Below, in pieces: positions 1-6,636 of a DNA stretch of 25,490 bases. The stretch comes from Gammaproteobacteria bacterium (GTDB lineage: Bacteria; Pseudomonadota; Gammaproteobacteria; Steroidobacterales; Steroidobacteraceae), in NCBI GenBank assembly GCA_005877965.1, contig VBNP01000001.1, positions 1 to 25,490 on the forward strand, written 5' to 3'. The notes under the pieces were generated by a model. It ran no database searches, was not told the origin of the DNA, and worked only from the letters and a program-made list of their open reading frames with translations. The position numbers and the translations under genes were made by a program. How positions within the stretch are numbered: position 1 is the stretch's first letter; each line of letters begins with the position of its first letter.

Positions 1-8
1 TGTAAACT

Positions 9-30
9 AATGTGTGAGGAGTCACACATT
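9..30 (+). promoter_or_regulatory. Perfect inverted repeat enclosing the vapB Shine-Dalgarno
   Basis: Two 9-base arms, AATGTGTGA (9-17) and TCACACATT (22-30), are perfectly complementary around the loop GGAG (18-21). The loop is the core of the GAGGAG ribosome-binding site, and the right arm runs into the TTG start codon at 29-31. As DNA this could be the operator for VapB/VapBC autorepression. As RNA it would be a hairpin at the translation start. The sequence shows the palindrome directly; its role is inferred. Confidence 0.7.
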
Positions 31-229
31 GGCCACAAATCTTTCGCTCGATCCGGAACTGCTCGAGCAGGCCCTGAAGGTGAGCGGCGAACGCACCAAG
101 AAGGCCGCCGTCACCCGGGCGCTTCAGGAATTCATTGCGCGTCGCAGTCAGAAGCGCCTGCTCGAGCTCATGGGCAAGCTCGAGTGGGACAACTCGTTCG
201 ACTACAAGAGTGAGCGCTCACGACGGTGA
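29..229 (+). CDS. vapB: VapB-family antitoxin
   Basis: A 66-residue antitoxin of a type II VapBC pair. It would neutralise the PIN-domain ribonuclease encoded next and, as in this family, probably represses its own promoter. The N-terminal ATNLSLDPELLEQALKVSG followed by the KKAAVTRALQEFIARR helix matches the short VapB group in which a DNA-binding region is followed by a toxin-binding tail (WDNSFDYKSER). I place the start at TTG (29) because GAGGAG lies 7 bases upstream and the family normally begins near the ATNLSL segment. An in-frame GTG at 14 would add five residues but lies within the Shine-Dalgarno region. The TGA stop overlaps the toxin's GTG start (GTGA), so the two are translationally coupled. 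Confidence 0.85.
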   Translation: MATNLSLDPELLEQALKVSGERTKKAAVTRALQEFIARRSQKRLLELMGKLEWDNSFDYKSERSRR

Positions 230-636
230 CGCTGCTGGTCGATACCAGCGTCTGGTCGCTCGCCCTGCGCCGCGACCGCGCCCGCGACGAGCCACAGGTT
301 GAGGCGTTGCGGCAGGCGCTCGGCGGCGCGCAGAGCGTGGTGACGACCGGCCTGATACTGCAGGAGCTGCTGCAGGGCTTTGCGGGTGCCCGGGCTCAAC
401 GCGAGATCGTGGGGCGCTTTGCCGCCCTTCCGCTGCTGGTGCCCGACCGGCAGGACTACATCGACGCAGCAGGTATCCGCAATCGGTGCCGACGCGCGGG
501 CATACAGCTTGGAACCATCGACGCGCTCCTCGCGCAGCTTGGCGTGCGCCATCGGCTGGTATTGCTCAGCACCGACAACGACTTTGTGCACGCCGCGCGG
601 CATTGCGCACTGCGCGTATGGGCTGCGCCCGGCTAG
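226..636 (+). CDS. vapC: VapC-family PIN-domain ribonuclease toxin
   Basis: A 136-residue PIN-domain protein, the toxin of the VapBC pair. Toxins of this family are Mg2+-dependent endoribonucleases that cut tRNA or rRNA when freed from VapB. The acidic active-site set is visible: Asp6 (LLVDTSVW), Glu47 (ILQELLQG), Asp99 (GTIDALLA), and Asp117/Asp119 (STDNDF). Length is normal for VapC. It starts at a GTG overlapping the antitoxin stop by four bases. The gene looks intact, so the module is probably functional. The RNA target cannot be told from sequence. Confidence 0.92.
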   Translation: MTLLVDTSVWSLALRRDRARDEPQVEALRQALGGAQSVVTTGLILQELLQGFAGARAQREIVGRFAALPLLVPDRQDYIDAAGIRNRCRRAGIQLGTIDALLAQLGVRHRLVLLSTDNDFVHAARHCALRVWAAPG

Positions 637-796
637 CCGCGGCACGGTCGTCTCCAAGCCGCGGGCGCGAACTTCTCGCCGACCCACCGGTCCTTTCAAC
701 TCCGGCGGCGCAAGCCGCCTGTCGCCGTCCGGCAACAGCGCGCAACACCCGCCGGCACCTGTTATGGATGATGTTATGGACGACGGAGGTGCAGCC

Positions 797-1363
797 ATGC
801 GAGGGATTCTGCTCACAACGGTTCTGGCGCTCGCAGCGGGCGCCGCCCGGGCCGACGACAGCGGACTGCTGTACGTGGGCGCCGGCGTCTCGAAGGACAA
901 AGTCGCCGGCATCACCCATACCGGGGTGCCCTTTGCCGATATCGACAAGACCTCGTGGAAAGTGCTGGCCGGCTTTCGGCCGATCAAGCTGTTTGCCGTG
1001 GAGGCGGACTACCTGGATCTGGGCAACCGGACCAACACGTACATCAGCGGTGCCAGCACGCAATCGGACGCGAAGGCTTACGCGGGCTACGCCGTCGGGT
1101 TCCTGCCCCTTCCGGTGCCCTTCCTCGACGTGTTCGGCAAGGCCGGCGTGTCGCGCTGGAAGCTGAACGGGAGCAGCGCCGGAACACTGCCGCCGAGCAG
1201 TTTCTTCGCGTTCTCGGACCAGGGCACCGAATTTGCCTGGGGCGCGGGGGCCCAGGCGCATATCGGCAACATCGGCGGGCGCCTGGAGTACGAGCGCTTC
1301 CGCATCCCGAACACCGATGACGCCCGCGTTTTCTCGCTCTCGGTGGTTCTGAGCCTGCTCTAG
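797..1363 (+). CDS. Small outer-membrane beta-barrel protein (OmpA/OmpW-like fold)
   Basis: A 188-residue protein with a signal peptide (hydrophobic to about residue 16, likely cleaved after ARA at 16-18) followed by alternating hydrophobic/polar strands typical of an 8-stranded outer-membrane barrel: LLYVGAGVS, WKVLAGFRP, FAVEADYLDLG, AYAGYAVGF, LDVFGKAGVSRW, EFAWGAGAQAHIG, GRLEYERFRI and the terminal VFSLSVVLSLL. The ATG at 797 is chosen because GGAGG (785-789) lies 7 bases upstream and a signal peptide begins there; the same frame is open further upstream. The ligand or role is unknown. Proteins of this type are usually annotated as porin family or outer-membrane beta-barrel domain. The gene stands alone, before the structured region at 1422-1591. 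Confidence 0.8.
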   Translation: MRGILLTTVLALAAGAARADDSGLLYVGAGVSKDKVAGITHTGVPFADIDKTSWKVLAGFRPIKLFAVEADYLDLGNRTNTYISGASTQSDAKAYAGYAVGFLPLPVPFLDVFGKAGVSRWKLNGSSAGTLPPSSFFAFSDQGTEFAWGAGAQAHIGNIGGRLEYERFRIPNTDDARVFSLSVVLSLL

Positions 1364-1409
1364 CTGCGCCGCGACTGTGGCGAGGATGATACAAACTCTT
1401 AAGCAAACT

Positions 1410-1415
1410 TATGAT
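1410..1415 (+). promoter_or_regulatory. Possible promoter in an AT-rich patch before the putative sRNA
   Basis: The stretch 1386-1436 is conspicuously AT-rich in an otherwise GC-rich window. It contains TATGAT (1410-1415), a good -10 hexamer, with GATACA (1388-1393) 16 bases upstream as a weak -35. Transcription would begin near 1422 and read through the hairpins that end at the terminator. The match is by eye and the -35 is poor. Confidence 0.4.
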
Positions 1416-1421
1416 TTGAAA

Positions 1422-1591
1422 AGATATTTTTTCTAAACCGGTGCGGAACTCAGACGCAGGTCGCGCGTCCAACCTAACGAGTGCATCGCACTCCCCGCTT
1501 CCCTCCCTGAGCGGGTCAAGCCCGGTTCAAGAGACCTGTGCCGGGTTAGTCTGCCCCGGCGGTTTCACACCGAAACCGCCGGGGCTTTTTT
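1422..1591 (+). ncRNA. Putative structured small RNA beside engB (Spot 42/ErsA-like position)
   Basis: No convincing protein is encoded here. The RNA would fold into successive hairpins: GAGTGC/GCACTC (1479-1484 with 1488-1493); directly abutting it CCCGCT/AGCGGG (1494-1499 with 1510-1515) exposing the pyrimidine loop TCCCTCCCTG; CCCGG/CCGGG (1521-1525 with 1541-1545); and the terminator (1553-1591). CAGAC (1451-1455) can also pair with GTCTG (1549-1553) to close the whole molecule. In E. coli, Spot 42 lies between polA and engB (yihA) and converges on engB; Pseudomonas ErsA has the same neighbourhood. This region has the same orientation toward engB, although polA is not present. A C/U-rich loop suits pairing to Shine-Dalgarno sequences. 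The alternative is a 3' untranslated region of the barrel gene. Confidence 0.5.
1553..1591 (+). terminator. Strong intrinsic terminator
   Basis: A perfect 14-bp stem (1553-1566 with 1572-1585, GCCCCGGCGGTTTC and its complement) closes the 5-base loop ACACC and is followed at once by six T (1586-1591). The T-run is on the plus strand only, so it stops rightward transcription. It touches the engB stop codon (1592-1590 on the other strand). Confidence 0.92.
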
Positions 1592-2170
1592 ATGATCCGG
1601 CGAGCCACGCCGCGAGCGTGTCCTGGGCCTGCGCCACACCGGTTCCCTTGAGCGCCGAAAACAATTGCGCCGTGCCCCGCTCGCACAGCGTGGCCGCCGC
1701 CGCGCGCAGCACGGCCGCCGCCTCGCCGCGATTGAGCTTGTCGGCCTTGGAGAGCAGCACGTGCACGCGGTGCGCAGGCAAGGCCCACGCGAGCAGGCCC
1801 TCGTCCGCCGGGGTGAGGCCGCGCCGTGAGTCGACGATCACGAACAGGCCCCTGAGCGATGTGCGCGTGCGCAGGCATCGATGAGCGGCGGCCACGCGCG
1901 CCGCGCAACCTGCGGGACGTTTGCGTAGCCGTAGCCCGGCAGGTCGACCAGGCGCTTGAGCGGCGCCAGCTCGAAGAAATTGAGCAGGCGCGTGCGGCCC
2001 GGCGTCTTGCTGGTGCGCGCCAGAGCGCGCCGCTGAACAATGGCATTGATGGCGCTCGACTTGCCGACATTGGAGCGCCCCACGAAGGCGACCTCGGCGC
2101 CGGCATCCGGTGGAAACTGCGCCGGCGCGGCCGCGCTGATCAGAAACCGCGCCTCGTGAAACCGGCTCAT
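1590..2170 (-). pseudogene. engB: Ribosome-biogenesis GTPase EngB (YihA/YsxC), frameshifted
   Basis: EngB is a small GTPase needed for large ribosomal subunit assembly and is essential in many bacteria. The N-terminal part (start ATG at 2170, MSRFHEARFL) carries G1 GRSNVGKSS, G2 TPGRT and G3 DLPGYG. The C-terminal part, in another frame, carries LFVIVDSRRGLTPAD and the G4 motif SKADKL and ends at TAA 1592-1590. The switch falls near 1865-1880, in the segment that in the family reads W-PLL-AYL-TR--LRG: one frame gives WPPLIDA and the other CLRTRTSLRG. Restoring frame needs one extra base or, more attractively, the four bases (CTAC-like) that would also restore the usual Tyr. The restored length is about 194 residues, normal for EngB. 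Either a real inactivating deletion or a sequence/assembly error; for an essential gene, error is quite possible. Confidence 0.85.
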
Positions 2171-2209
2171 GCTTTCAAGGGGTAACAAAGCGCTGGCACG
2201 CCTGTAGTG

Positions 2210-2215
2210 TACAAT
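2210..2215 (+). promoter_or_regulatory. Likely -10 element for the cytochrome c4-dsbA unit
   Basis: TACAAT (2210-2215) lies 41 bases before the cytochrome c4 start, in the divergent gap between engB and the cytochrome. No good -35 is seen at 16-18 bases spacing, so the call rests on the hexamer and its position. Confidence 0.4.
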
Positions 2216-2256
2216 TCGCCGCCCTCGCATCGCGGAGCTGAGCCGGAAAGAAAACA

Positions 2257-2934
2257 ATGCCGCAGAGCCTGAGAGTCGGTTGGATGGGGCTCACCGCCAT
2301 GGCGGGGACGCTGGTGTGTTGGGCGCCGTCGCCCGGCGCAGCGCAGAGCGCCGCCGCGCCCGGGGCCGCGGCAACACCCGACCTGCCCTTTACCCATGGC
2401 AAGGTCGCCGACGGCGCCACCAAGTCCGCGGTGTGCTCCGCCTGTCACGGCCCGAACGGCAACAGCGTGAATCCCGAGTGGCCGCGACTCGCCGGCCAGA
2501 GTGCGGTCTACATCGCCGAGCAGTTCAACCCCGTGATGCAGCCGCTCGCCACCACGCTGAGCGATCAGGACATCAGCGATCTCGCGGTCTACTACGAGGC
2601 CCAGACACCCGCGGGGCTGGAGGCCGACCCTTCGTACTGGCGGGGTGGTCAGGCCCTTTATGTGCGCGGCGACCGCGGTCGCAGCGTCCCGGCGTGCATC
2701 GCGTGCCATGGGCCGGTGGGGCGCGGCAATCTCGCCGCCGGATACCCCGCCCTGCGCGCACAGCAGGCTGTCTACGTGGCGAAGCAGCTGACCGACTACG
2801 CGAGCGGCGCGCGCTACGCCGGGCCCAACCCGCTGCGGGCGAGCCGCAACGGCACGATGATGTTCACACTCGCCAAACGCCTCACCCCCGAGCAGATCCG
2901 CGACGTGGCCTCCTACGTGCAGGGTATGCGTTGA
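2257..2934 (+). CDS. Di-haem cytochrome c4
   Basis: A 225-residue periplasmic cytochrome with two c-type haem sites: Cys60-Ser-Ala-Cys63-His64 and Cys147-Ile-Ala-Cys150-His151. Met94 (NPVMQPLA) and Met201 or Met202 (GTMMFTLA) are the likely sixth ligands, each followed by the LSDQDISDLAVYY or LTPEQIRDVASYV helix typical of the two class I halves. A signal peptide covers about residues 1-30. Cytochrome c4 carries electrons from the bc1 complex to terminal oxidases such as cbb3. It is followed after 14 bases by a dsbA-like gene; engB, cytochrome c4 and dsbA are also neighbours in Pseudomonas, which supports both calls. Confidence 0.93.
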   Translation: MPQSLRVGWMGLTAMAGTLVCWAPSPGAAQSAAAPGAAATPDLPFTHGKVADGATKSAVCSACHGPNGNSVNPEWPRLAGQSAVYIAEQFNPVMQPLATTLSDQDISDLAVYYEAQTPAGLEADPSYWRGGQALYVRGDRGRSVPACIACHGPVGRGNLAAGYPALRAQQAVYVAKQLTDYASGARYAGPNPLRASRNGTMMFTLAKRLTPEQIRDVASYVQGMR

Positions 2935-2948
2935 TTTCGAGGATGCAC

Positions 2949-3815
2949 ATGATCCGAACGCCTGCCCTGGCGGCCCTGCTGGCGTTGTGCGCCTGCGCAC
3001 GGCAGGAGCCCACGCCACCGCCCGCCGCACCCGCACCCGCCGCGGCGGCCAACACGCCATCCGCGACATCGCCCCAGAGCGGCGCGCTCCCCGCGCCCGC
3101 CCCCTCCGCTCAGAACGAGACCCAGCAGGCCACCGCCTCCCAGGAGTCGGTCGACAGCGAAGGCGAACGACCGGCGCGCAGCGACACCTCTCTCGAGCAG
3201 ATTGCGGAGCTACCGGCCGGCGCGCAGCTTCCGGACGGCAAATGGCAGCCGGGTGTGAACTACCAGCCGCTCGTTCCCGCGCAACCCACCAGCGTCGCGC
3301 CCGGCAAGGTGGAAGTGATGGAGGTGTTCTGGCTCGCCTGTCCGCACTGCTACGCGCTCGAGCCCTTCCTCAAGAACTGGCTGAAGACCAAGCCCTCCTA
3401 TGTCGAGTTCGTGCGCGTGCCGGTGATGTGGGGCCCGATGCACCGCGCGCACGCGCGCCTGTACTACACGCTCGACGCGCTGGGCCGGCAGGATCTCGTC
3501 GCCAAGGCCATGGAAGCCATTTCGCAGCAGCACACGCCGCTGGCGGCGAACAGCGAGGAGGAATCGCTCAAGCAGCAGCAGGCGTTCGCCACCCGCAACG
3601 GCCTCAGCGCCGATGACTTCGCCAAGGCCTACAACTCCTTCACGGTCAACTCCAACCTGCAGCGCGCCGAGCAGCTCACGCAGCGCTATCACGTCGAAGG
3701 CGTACCGTTGCTCGTGGTGAACGGCAAGTACAGCACCGATCTTTCCAAGGCGGGCGGCGACGCCAAGCTGATCGAGCTGGTCAGCGACCTGGCCGCCGCC
3801 GAGCACCGCCGCTGA
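2949..3815 (+). CDS. dsbA: DsbA-family thiol:disulfide oxidoreductase with long N-terminal tether
   Basis: A 288-residue protein whose C-terminal 170 residues form a DsbA thioredoxin domain: active site Cys131-Pro-His-Cys134 within FWLACPHCYALEP, and the cis-Pro loop at Pro253 (VEGVPLLVVNG). It should introduce disulfide bonds into periplasmic proteins. Unlike ordinary DsbA (about 210 residues), the catalytic domain follows a hydrophobic leader ending LLALCACARQ and about 75 Ala/Pro/Ser/Gln-rich residues. Cys16 (preceded by LCA) could be a lipidation site, which would anchor the enzyme to a membrane by a flexible tether; the lipobox is imperfect. Of two in-frame ATGs (2943 and 2949) I prefer 2949 because CGAGGA sits 5 bases upstream. 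It is probably co-transcribed with cytochrome c4. Confidence 0.88.
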   Translation: MIRTPALAALLALCACARQEPTPPPAAPAPAAAANTPSATSPQSGALPAPAPSAQNETQQATASQESVDSEGERPARSDTSLEQIAELPAGAQLPDGKWQPGVNYQPLVPAQPTSVAPGKVEVMEVFWLACPHCYALEPFLKNWLKTKPSYVEFVRVPVMWGPMHRAHARLYYTLDALGRQDLVAKAMEAISQQHTPLAANSEEESLKQQQAFATRNGLSADDFAKAYNSFTVNSNLQRAEQLTQRYHVEGVPLLVVNGKYSTDLSKAGGDAKLIELVSDLAAAEHRR

Positions 3816-3939
3816 AATCGAACGGCGGCGCCATCAGCCGCGTCAAGCGCGCGGCCACCGCGTACTGGCACCGCGAGCCGAACCACGAGGCGCCAACATC
3901 AAGCCGGCGTGAGGACCAGCGCGTAGCTGAGATCAGTAG

Positions 3940-4013
3940 CGCGCCCGACTGGATTCGAACCAGCGACCTGCAGCTTCGGAGGCTGCCACTCTATCCAACT
4001 GAGCTACGGGCGC
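3940..4013 (-). tRNA. tRNA-Arg (anticodon CCG)
   Basis: The minus strand folds as a full cloverleaf: acceptor GCGCCCG/CGGGCGC, D arm GCTC...GAGT, anticodon stem GCAGC/GCTGC around loop CTCCGAA (anticodon CCG, reading CGG), variable AGGTC, and T arm GCTGG-TTCGAAT-CCAGT. The discriminator is G. CCA is not encoded (the next bases are CTA), so CCA must be added after transcription. CGG is a common Arg codon at this base composition. Confidence 0.95.
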
Positions 4014-4026
4014 GTTGGGGCGGGCG

Positions 4027-4055
4027 ATCATACGCGCCGGGGCCGGGAGCGTCCA
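4027..4055 (-). promoter_or_regulatory. Promoter of tRNA-Arg
   Basis: On the minus strand TGGACG (4055-4050) and TATGAT (4032-4027) are separated by 17 bases, a good sigma-70 arrangement. The -10 ends 13 bases before the mature 5' end of the tRNA. Confidence 0.6.
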
Positions 4056-4057
4056 TG

Positions 4058-4086
4058 TTCGAGGCGGGCAGTCGAACGGCTATACT
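4058..4086 (+). promoter_or_regulatory. Promoter of the cytochrome c5 gene
   Basis: TATACT (4081-4086) is a strong -10 hexamer 34 bases before the start codon; the -35 at 17-base spacing (TTCGAG, 4058-4063) is weak. It overlaps the leftward tRNA-Arg promoter region, so the two units share a divergent control region. Confidence 0.5.
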
Positions 4087-4120
4087 TCGCGGGTCAAACG
4101 GCGCGTCCTGAAGCGGATGT

Positions 4121-4645
4121 ATGAGCAAGCAGGATACCCATTTCTTCAATGTCTTCAGCCTGGTGATCAGCCTGCTGGTGGCGGTCACGGTCGGCCTGTT
4201 CGCGCTCGCGCGCATCGTCGCCAGCCACACGCAGAACCTGCAGGTGCTCACCGAAGCCGACTACAGCAAGAACGTCGATGCCCGCATCCACCCGCTGGTG
4301 CAGGAGGCGATCGCCGGCCGGGACAATTCGGCGCTCGCCATCAAGCCGGCGGAGGCCGCGGCGGCAGGCAGCGCGGCCGCCGCCGCGATGCCGAAGAGCG
4401 GCACCGAGCTCTTCGATCAGGCCTGCAGCGCCTGCCACGGACAGGGCATCGGCGGCGCGCCCAGGGCCGGCGACAAGGCCGCCTGGCGTGCGCGCATCGC
4501 CCAGGGCAAGGCGATGCTCTACGAGCACGCTCTCAAGGGGTTTCAGGGCAGCGCGGGCCTGATGCCGCCCAAGGGCGGCCGCACCGACGCGCCCGACGAC
4601 CTCGTCAAGCAGGCCGTCGATCACATGGTGCAGATGGCGCAGTAG
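4121..4645 (+). CDS. Membrane-anchored cytochrome c5
   Basis: A 174-residue monohaem cytochrome. An uncleaved N-terminal membrane helix (about residues 11-33) is followed by a periplasmic linker rich in Ala (76-90) and one class I haem domain: Cys102-Ser-Ala-Cys105-His106, with Met148 in GLMPPKGG as the likely axial ligand. The MPPKGG motif and anchored form fit cytochrome c5 (CycB-like), which donates electrons to terminal oxidases or denitrification enzymes. Its closeness to cytochrome c4 and engB matches pseudomonad gene order. The Shine-Dalgarno is weak. Its 3' end overlaps the convergent comM coding end by 41 bases. Confidence 0.9.
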   Translation: MSKQDTHFFNVFSLVISLLVAVTVGLFALARIVASHTQNLQVLTEADYSKNVDARIHPLVQEAIAGRDNSALAIKPAEAAAAGSAAAAAMPKSGTELFDQACSACHGQGIGGAPRAGDKAAWRARIAQGKAMLYEHALKGFQGSAGLMPPKGGRTDAPDDLVKQAVDHMVQMAQ

Positions 4646-6185
4646 CGCCGCCGTCGCGATCCAGACAGCGCAACATCACCGCCTCGCCCAGATGCGCGGC
4701 GCTGAGGGTCGCGGCGCCCTCGAGATCGGCTATGGTGCGCGCGAGCCTCAGCACCCGCTGGCGCGCCCGTCCCGAGAGTCCCCGCCGCTGCATCGCCGTC
4801 TCGAGCAGCCGCTTCCCGGCCTCATCCACCCTGCACCAGCGCTGCACGCCGGCATCCGTGAGGCGCGCATTGCAGCGCTGCTGGCGCTCGAGCTGCAGTG
4901 TGCGCGCGCCGGCGATGCGGGCGGCGGCGGCGGGCGAGGTTTCCCCACCACCGGCGGCGTCGAATTCGGACGCCGCCATCCGCGGCACCTCCACGTGCAT
5001 GTCCAGCCGGTCGAGCAAGGGAGCGGAGATGCGGCCGCGATAGCGCTGCACCTGCGCCGGTGTGCAGCGGCACCCGCCCGACGGATCCCCGAGGCGCCCG
5101 CACGGACAGGGGTTCATCGCGGCGATGAGTTGAAACGCCGCCGGGTAATGGGTCTGCAGTGCGGCCCGCGACACGGCCACGACACCGGTCTCGAGCGGCT
5201 CGCGCAGCGCCTCCAGCACCCCGCGATCGAACTCCGGCAACTCGTCGAGAAACAGCACGCCGTGGTGCGCGAGGCTGATCTCCCCGGGACGGGCGCGGGC
5301 GCCGCCCCCCACCAGCGCCGCCGCCGAGGCGGTGTGGTGCGGGGCGCGGAACGGGCGCTGCCCGAGGCACTCCGGTGTGTAGCCCGCGGCGCTCACGGCG
5401 GCGACTGCGGCCACCTCCAGCGCCTCGGCAGGCGTCAGCGGCGGCAGCAGTCCCGGCAACCGCTGCGCCAGCATGCTCTTGCCCGAGCCGGGTGGTCCGA
5501 TCATGAGCAGGCTGTGCCCTCCGGCCGCCGCGATGAGGAGCGCACGCTTGGCCTGCAGCTGTCCGCGCACATCGGCCAGATCCGGCGGCACAGCGCGCCC
5601 GGGCCCTCCATCCGTGCACCGCGCACGTCGCTCGGGCGGCGGACAGGGCGGGAGGGGCGCGGCGCCGCTGAGGTGCGCACACACCTCGAGCAGGTGACCC
5701 GCGGCGCGCACCTGCGCCGGCGCCACGGCGCAGGCCTCCGCGGCATTGGCGCGCGGCACCACCAGCTCGTGGCCGTGCCGCGCGGCGTGCGCCGCCGCGA
5801 GCAACAGGCCGCGCACGGGCTTGAGCTCTCCGGTCAGACCGAGCTCGCCGTAGAACTCGCGGGCCACGCACGTGCCGCGGGCTTCAGGCGGCGTGCGGAT
5901 CTGACCGGACGCCAGCAGAATTCCGAGCGCGATCGGCAGATCGAACCGTCCGCCCTCCTTGGGCAGATCGGCGGGCGCGAGACTCACGGTGATGCGGCCG
6001 GCGGGGAATTCGAAGCGCGAGTTGAGCAGCGCCGCGCGCACCCGCTCCTTGCTCTCCTTCACCACCATGGCGGGCAGGCCGACGATGCAGAAGACCGGCA
6101 GGCCGCTCGCGAGGCTCACTTCGACGTGCACCAGCGGCGCGTGCAGTCCCACCTGCGCGCGGCAGGCCACCCGAGCCACAGCCAT
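4605..6185 (-). CDS. comM: ComM/YifB-family AAA+ ATPase (Mg-chelatase-like)
   Basis: A 526-residue protein of the ComM family, a hexameric helicase that promotes branch migration during natural transformation. An N-terminal Lon-protease-like fold (about 1-180, with FCIVGLPAMVVKESKERVRAA and the VSLAPADLPKEGGRFDLPIA stretch) precedes the AAA+ domain: Walker A GPPGSGKS (230-237), Walker B VLFLDELPEF (310-319) and the NPCPCG motif. A C-terminal helical domain follows. The usual end is near LRCLDR; some 14 further residues (GGATAPSAPCDRRPA) run antisense into the cytochrome c5 gene. It starts at ATG 6185, after ubiK on the same strand with 50 bases between. Confidence 0.95.
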   Translation of the reverse strand: MAVARVACRAQVGLHAPLVHVEVSLASGLPVFCIVGLPAMVVKESKERVRAALLNSRFEFPAGRITVSLAPADLPKEGGRFDLPIALGILLASGQIRTPPEARGTCVAREFYGELGLTGELKPVRGLLLAAAHAARHGHELVVPRANAAEACAVAPAQVRAAGHLLEVCAHLSGAAPLPPCPPPERRARCTDGGPGRAVPPDLADVRGQLQAKRALLIAAAGGHSLLMIGPPGSGKSMLAQRLPGLLPPLTPAEALEVAAVAAVSAAGYTPECLGQRPFRAPHHTASAAALVGGGARARPGEISLAHHGVLFLDELPEFDRGVLEALREPLETGVVAVSRAALQTHYPAAFQLIAAMNPCPCGRLGDPSGGCRCTPAQVQRYRGRISAPLLDRLDMHVEVPRMAASEFDAAGGGETSPAAAARIAGARTLQLERQQRCNARLTDAGVQRWCRVDEAGKRLLETAMQRRGLSGRARQRVLRLARTIADLEGAATLSAAHLGEAVMLRCLDRDGGATAPSAPCDRRPA

Positions 6186-6235
6186 GACCTGCCCTGCCGG
6201 TGCCCGGTGCGCCCTGCGGCGAAGCTCGCGGCGCG

Positions 6236-6520
6236 CTAAGCCGGCGGCGGACTGGCGCCCGGCGCCTCGCCGGCGGCGGCGGAGCCGCTGCCCTCCAGGG
6301 TCGCGAGCCGCGCCTCGAGCGCTTCGAGGCGCGTGCGCGTGCGCTCGAGCACGCGCGCCTGGGCGTCGAACTCGTCCCGGGTCACCAGGTCGAGCTTGCT
6401 CAGGCGCTCGCGCAGCACCGCGCGGAAGTTGCTCTCGAGGTCCTGCTGCATGCTGCGCAGCGCCGGTGGCACGCGCTCGAGCAGACGGCGGGCGATCTCA
6501 TCGATGCGGAACGAATCCAT
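6236..6520 (-). CDS. ubiK: Ubiquinone-biosynthesis accessory factor UbiK (YqiC)
   Basis: A 94-residue BMFP-type protein. UbiK forms a coiled-coil trimer that binds UbiJ and lipids and helps the aerobic ubiquinone-synthesis complex. The N-terminal amphipathic part (MDSFRIDEIARRLLERVPPA), the middle DLESNFRAVLRERLSKLDLV and the coiled-coil heptads LERTRTRLEALEARLATLE (about 58-76) are characteristic, followed by a Gly/Ala/Pro-rich tail. It lies upstream of comM on the same strand, as in many gammaproteobacteria. The function supports the respiratory theme of the neighbouring cytochromes. Confidence 0.9.
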   Translation of the reverse strand: MDSFRIDEIARRLLERVPPALRSMQQDLESNFRAVLRERLSKLDLVTRDEFDAQARVLERTRTRLEALEARLATLEGSGSAAAGEAPGASPPPA

Positions 6521-6636
6521 GGGTCAAGCTTACGCGCTGCCGGTCGCGGGCGCAGCGGGTGTTTGTCACGCGATCGACCTGATACGGCCTCGAGGAGCGC
6601 GAGGGGGTCGACGTCACCTCCCCTGGCGAGCGGGCC

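Noticed and set aside
1..640. VapBC as part of a defence or mobile island
   Set aside because: The module sits at the window edge next to an unrelated barrel gene; no other mobile or defence genes are visible to support it.
761..784. Tandem near-repeat GTTATGGATGAT / GTTATGGACGAC before the barrel gene
   Set aside because: Only two copies of 12 bases with two mismatches, no recognised regulator motif; likely chance.
1862..1882. Programmed -1 frameshifting in engB
   Set aside because: No A/T-rich slippery heptamer or downstream pseudoknot is apparent, and a Tyr codon also seems missing; a deletion or sequencing error fits better.
3940..4013. tRNA-Arg as an integration site
   Set aside because: No duplicated tRNA 3' end or integrase is seen in the flanks.
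4692..6239. A 515-codon open frame antisense to comM
   Set aside because: Arg/Gly/His-rich shadow translation; comM has full family motifs on the opposite strand.
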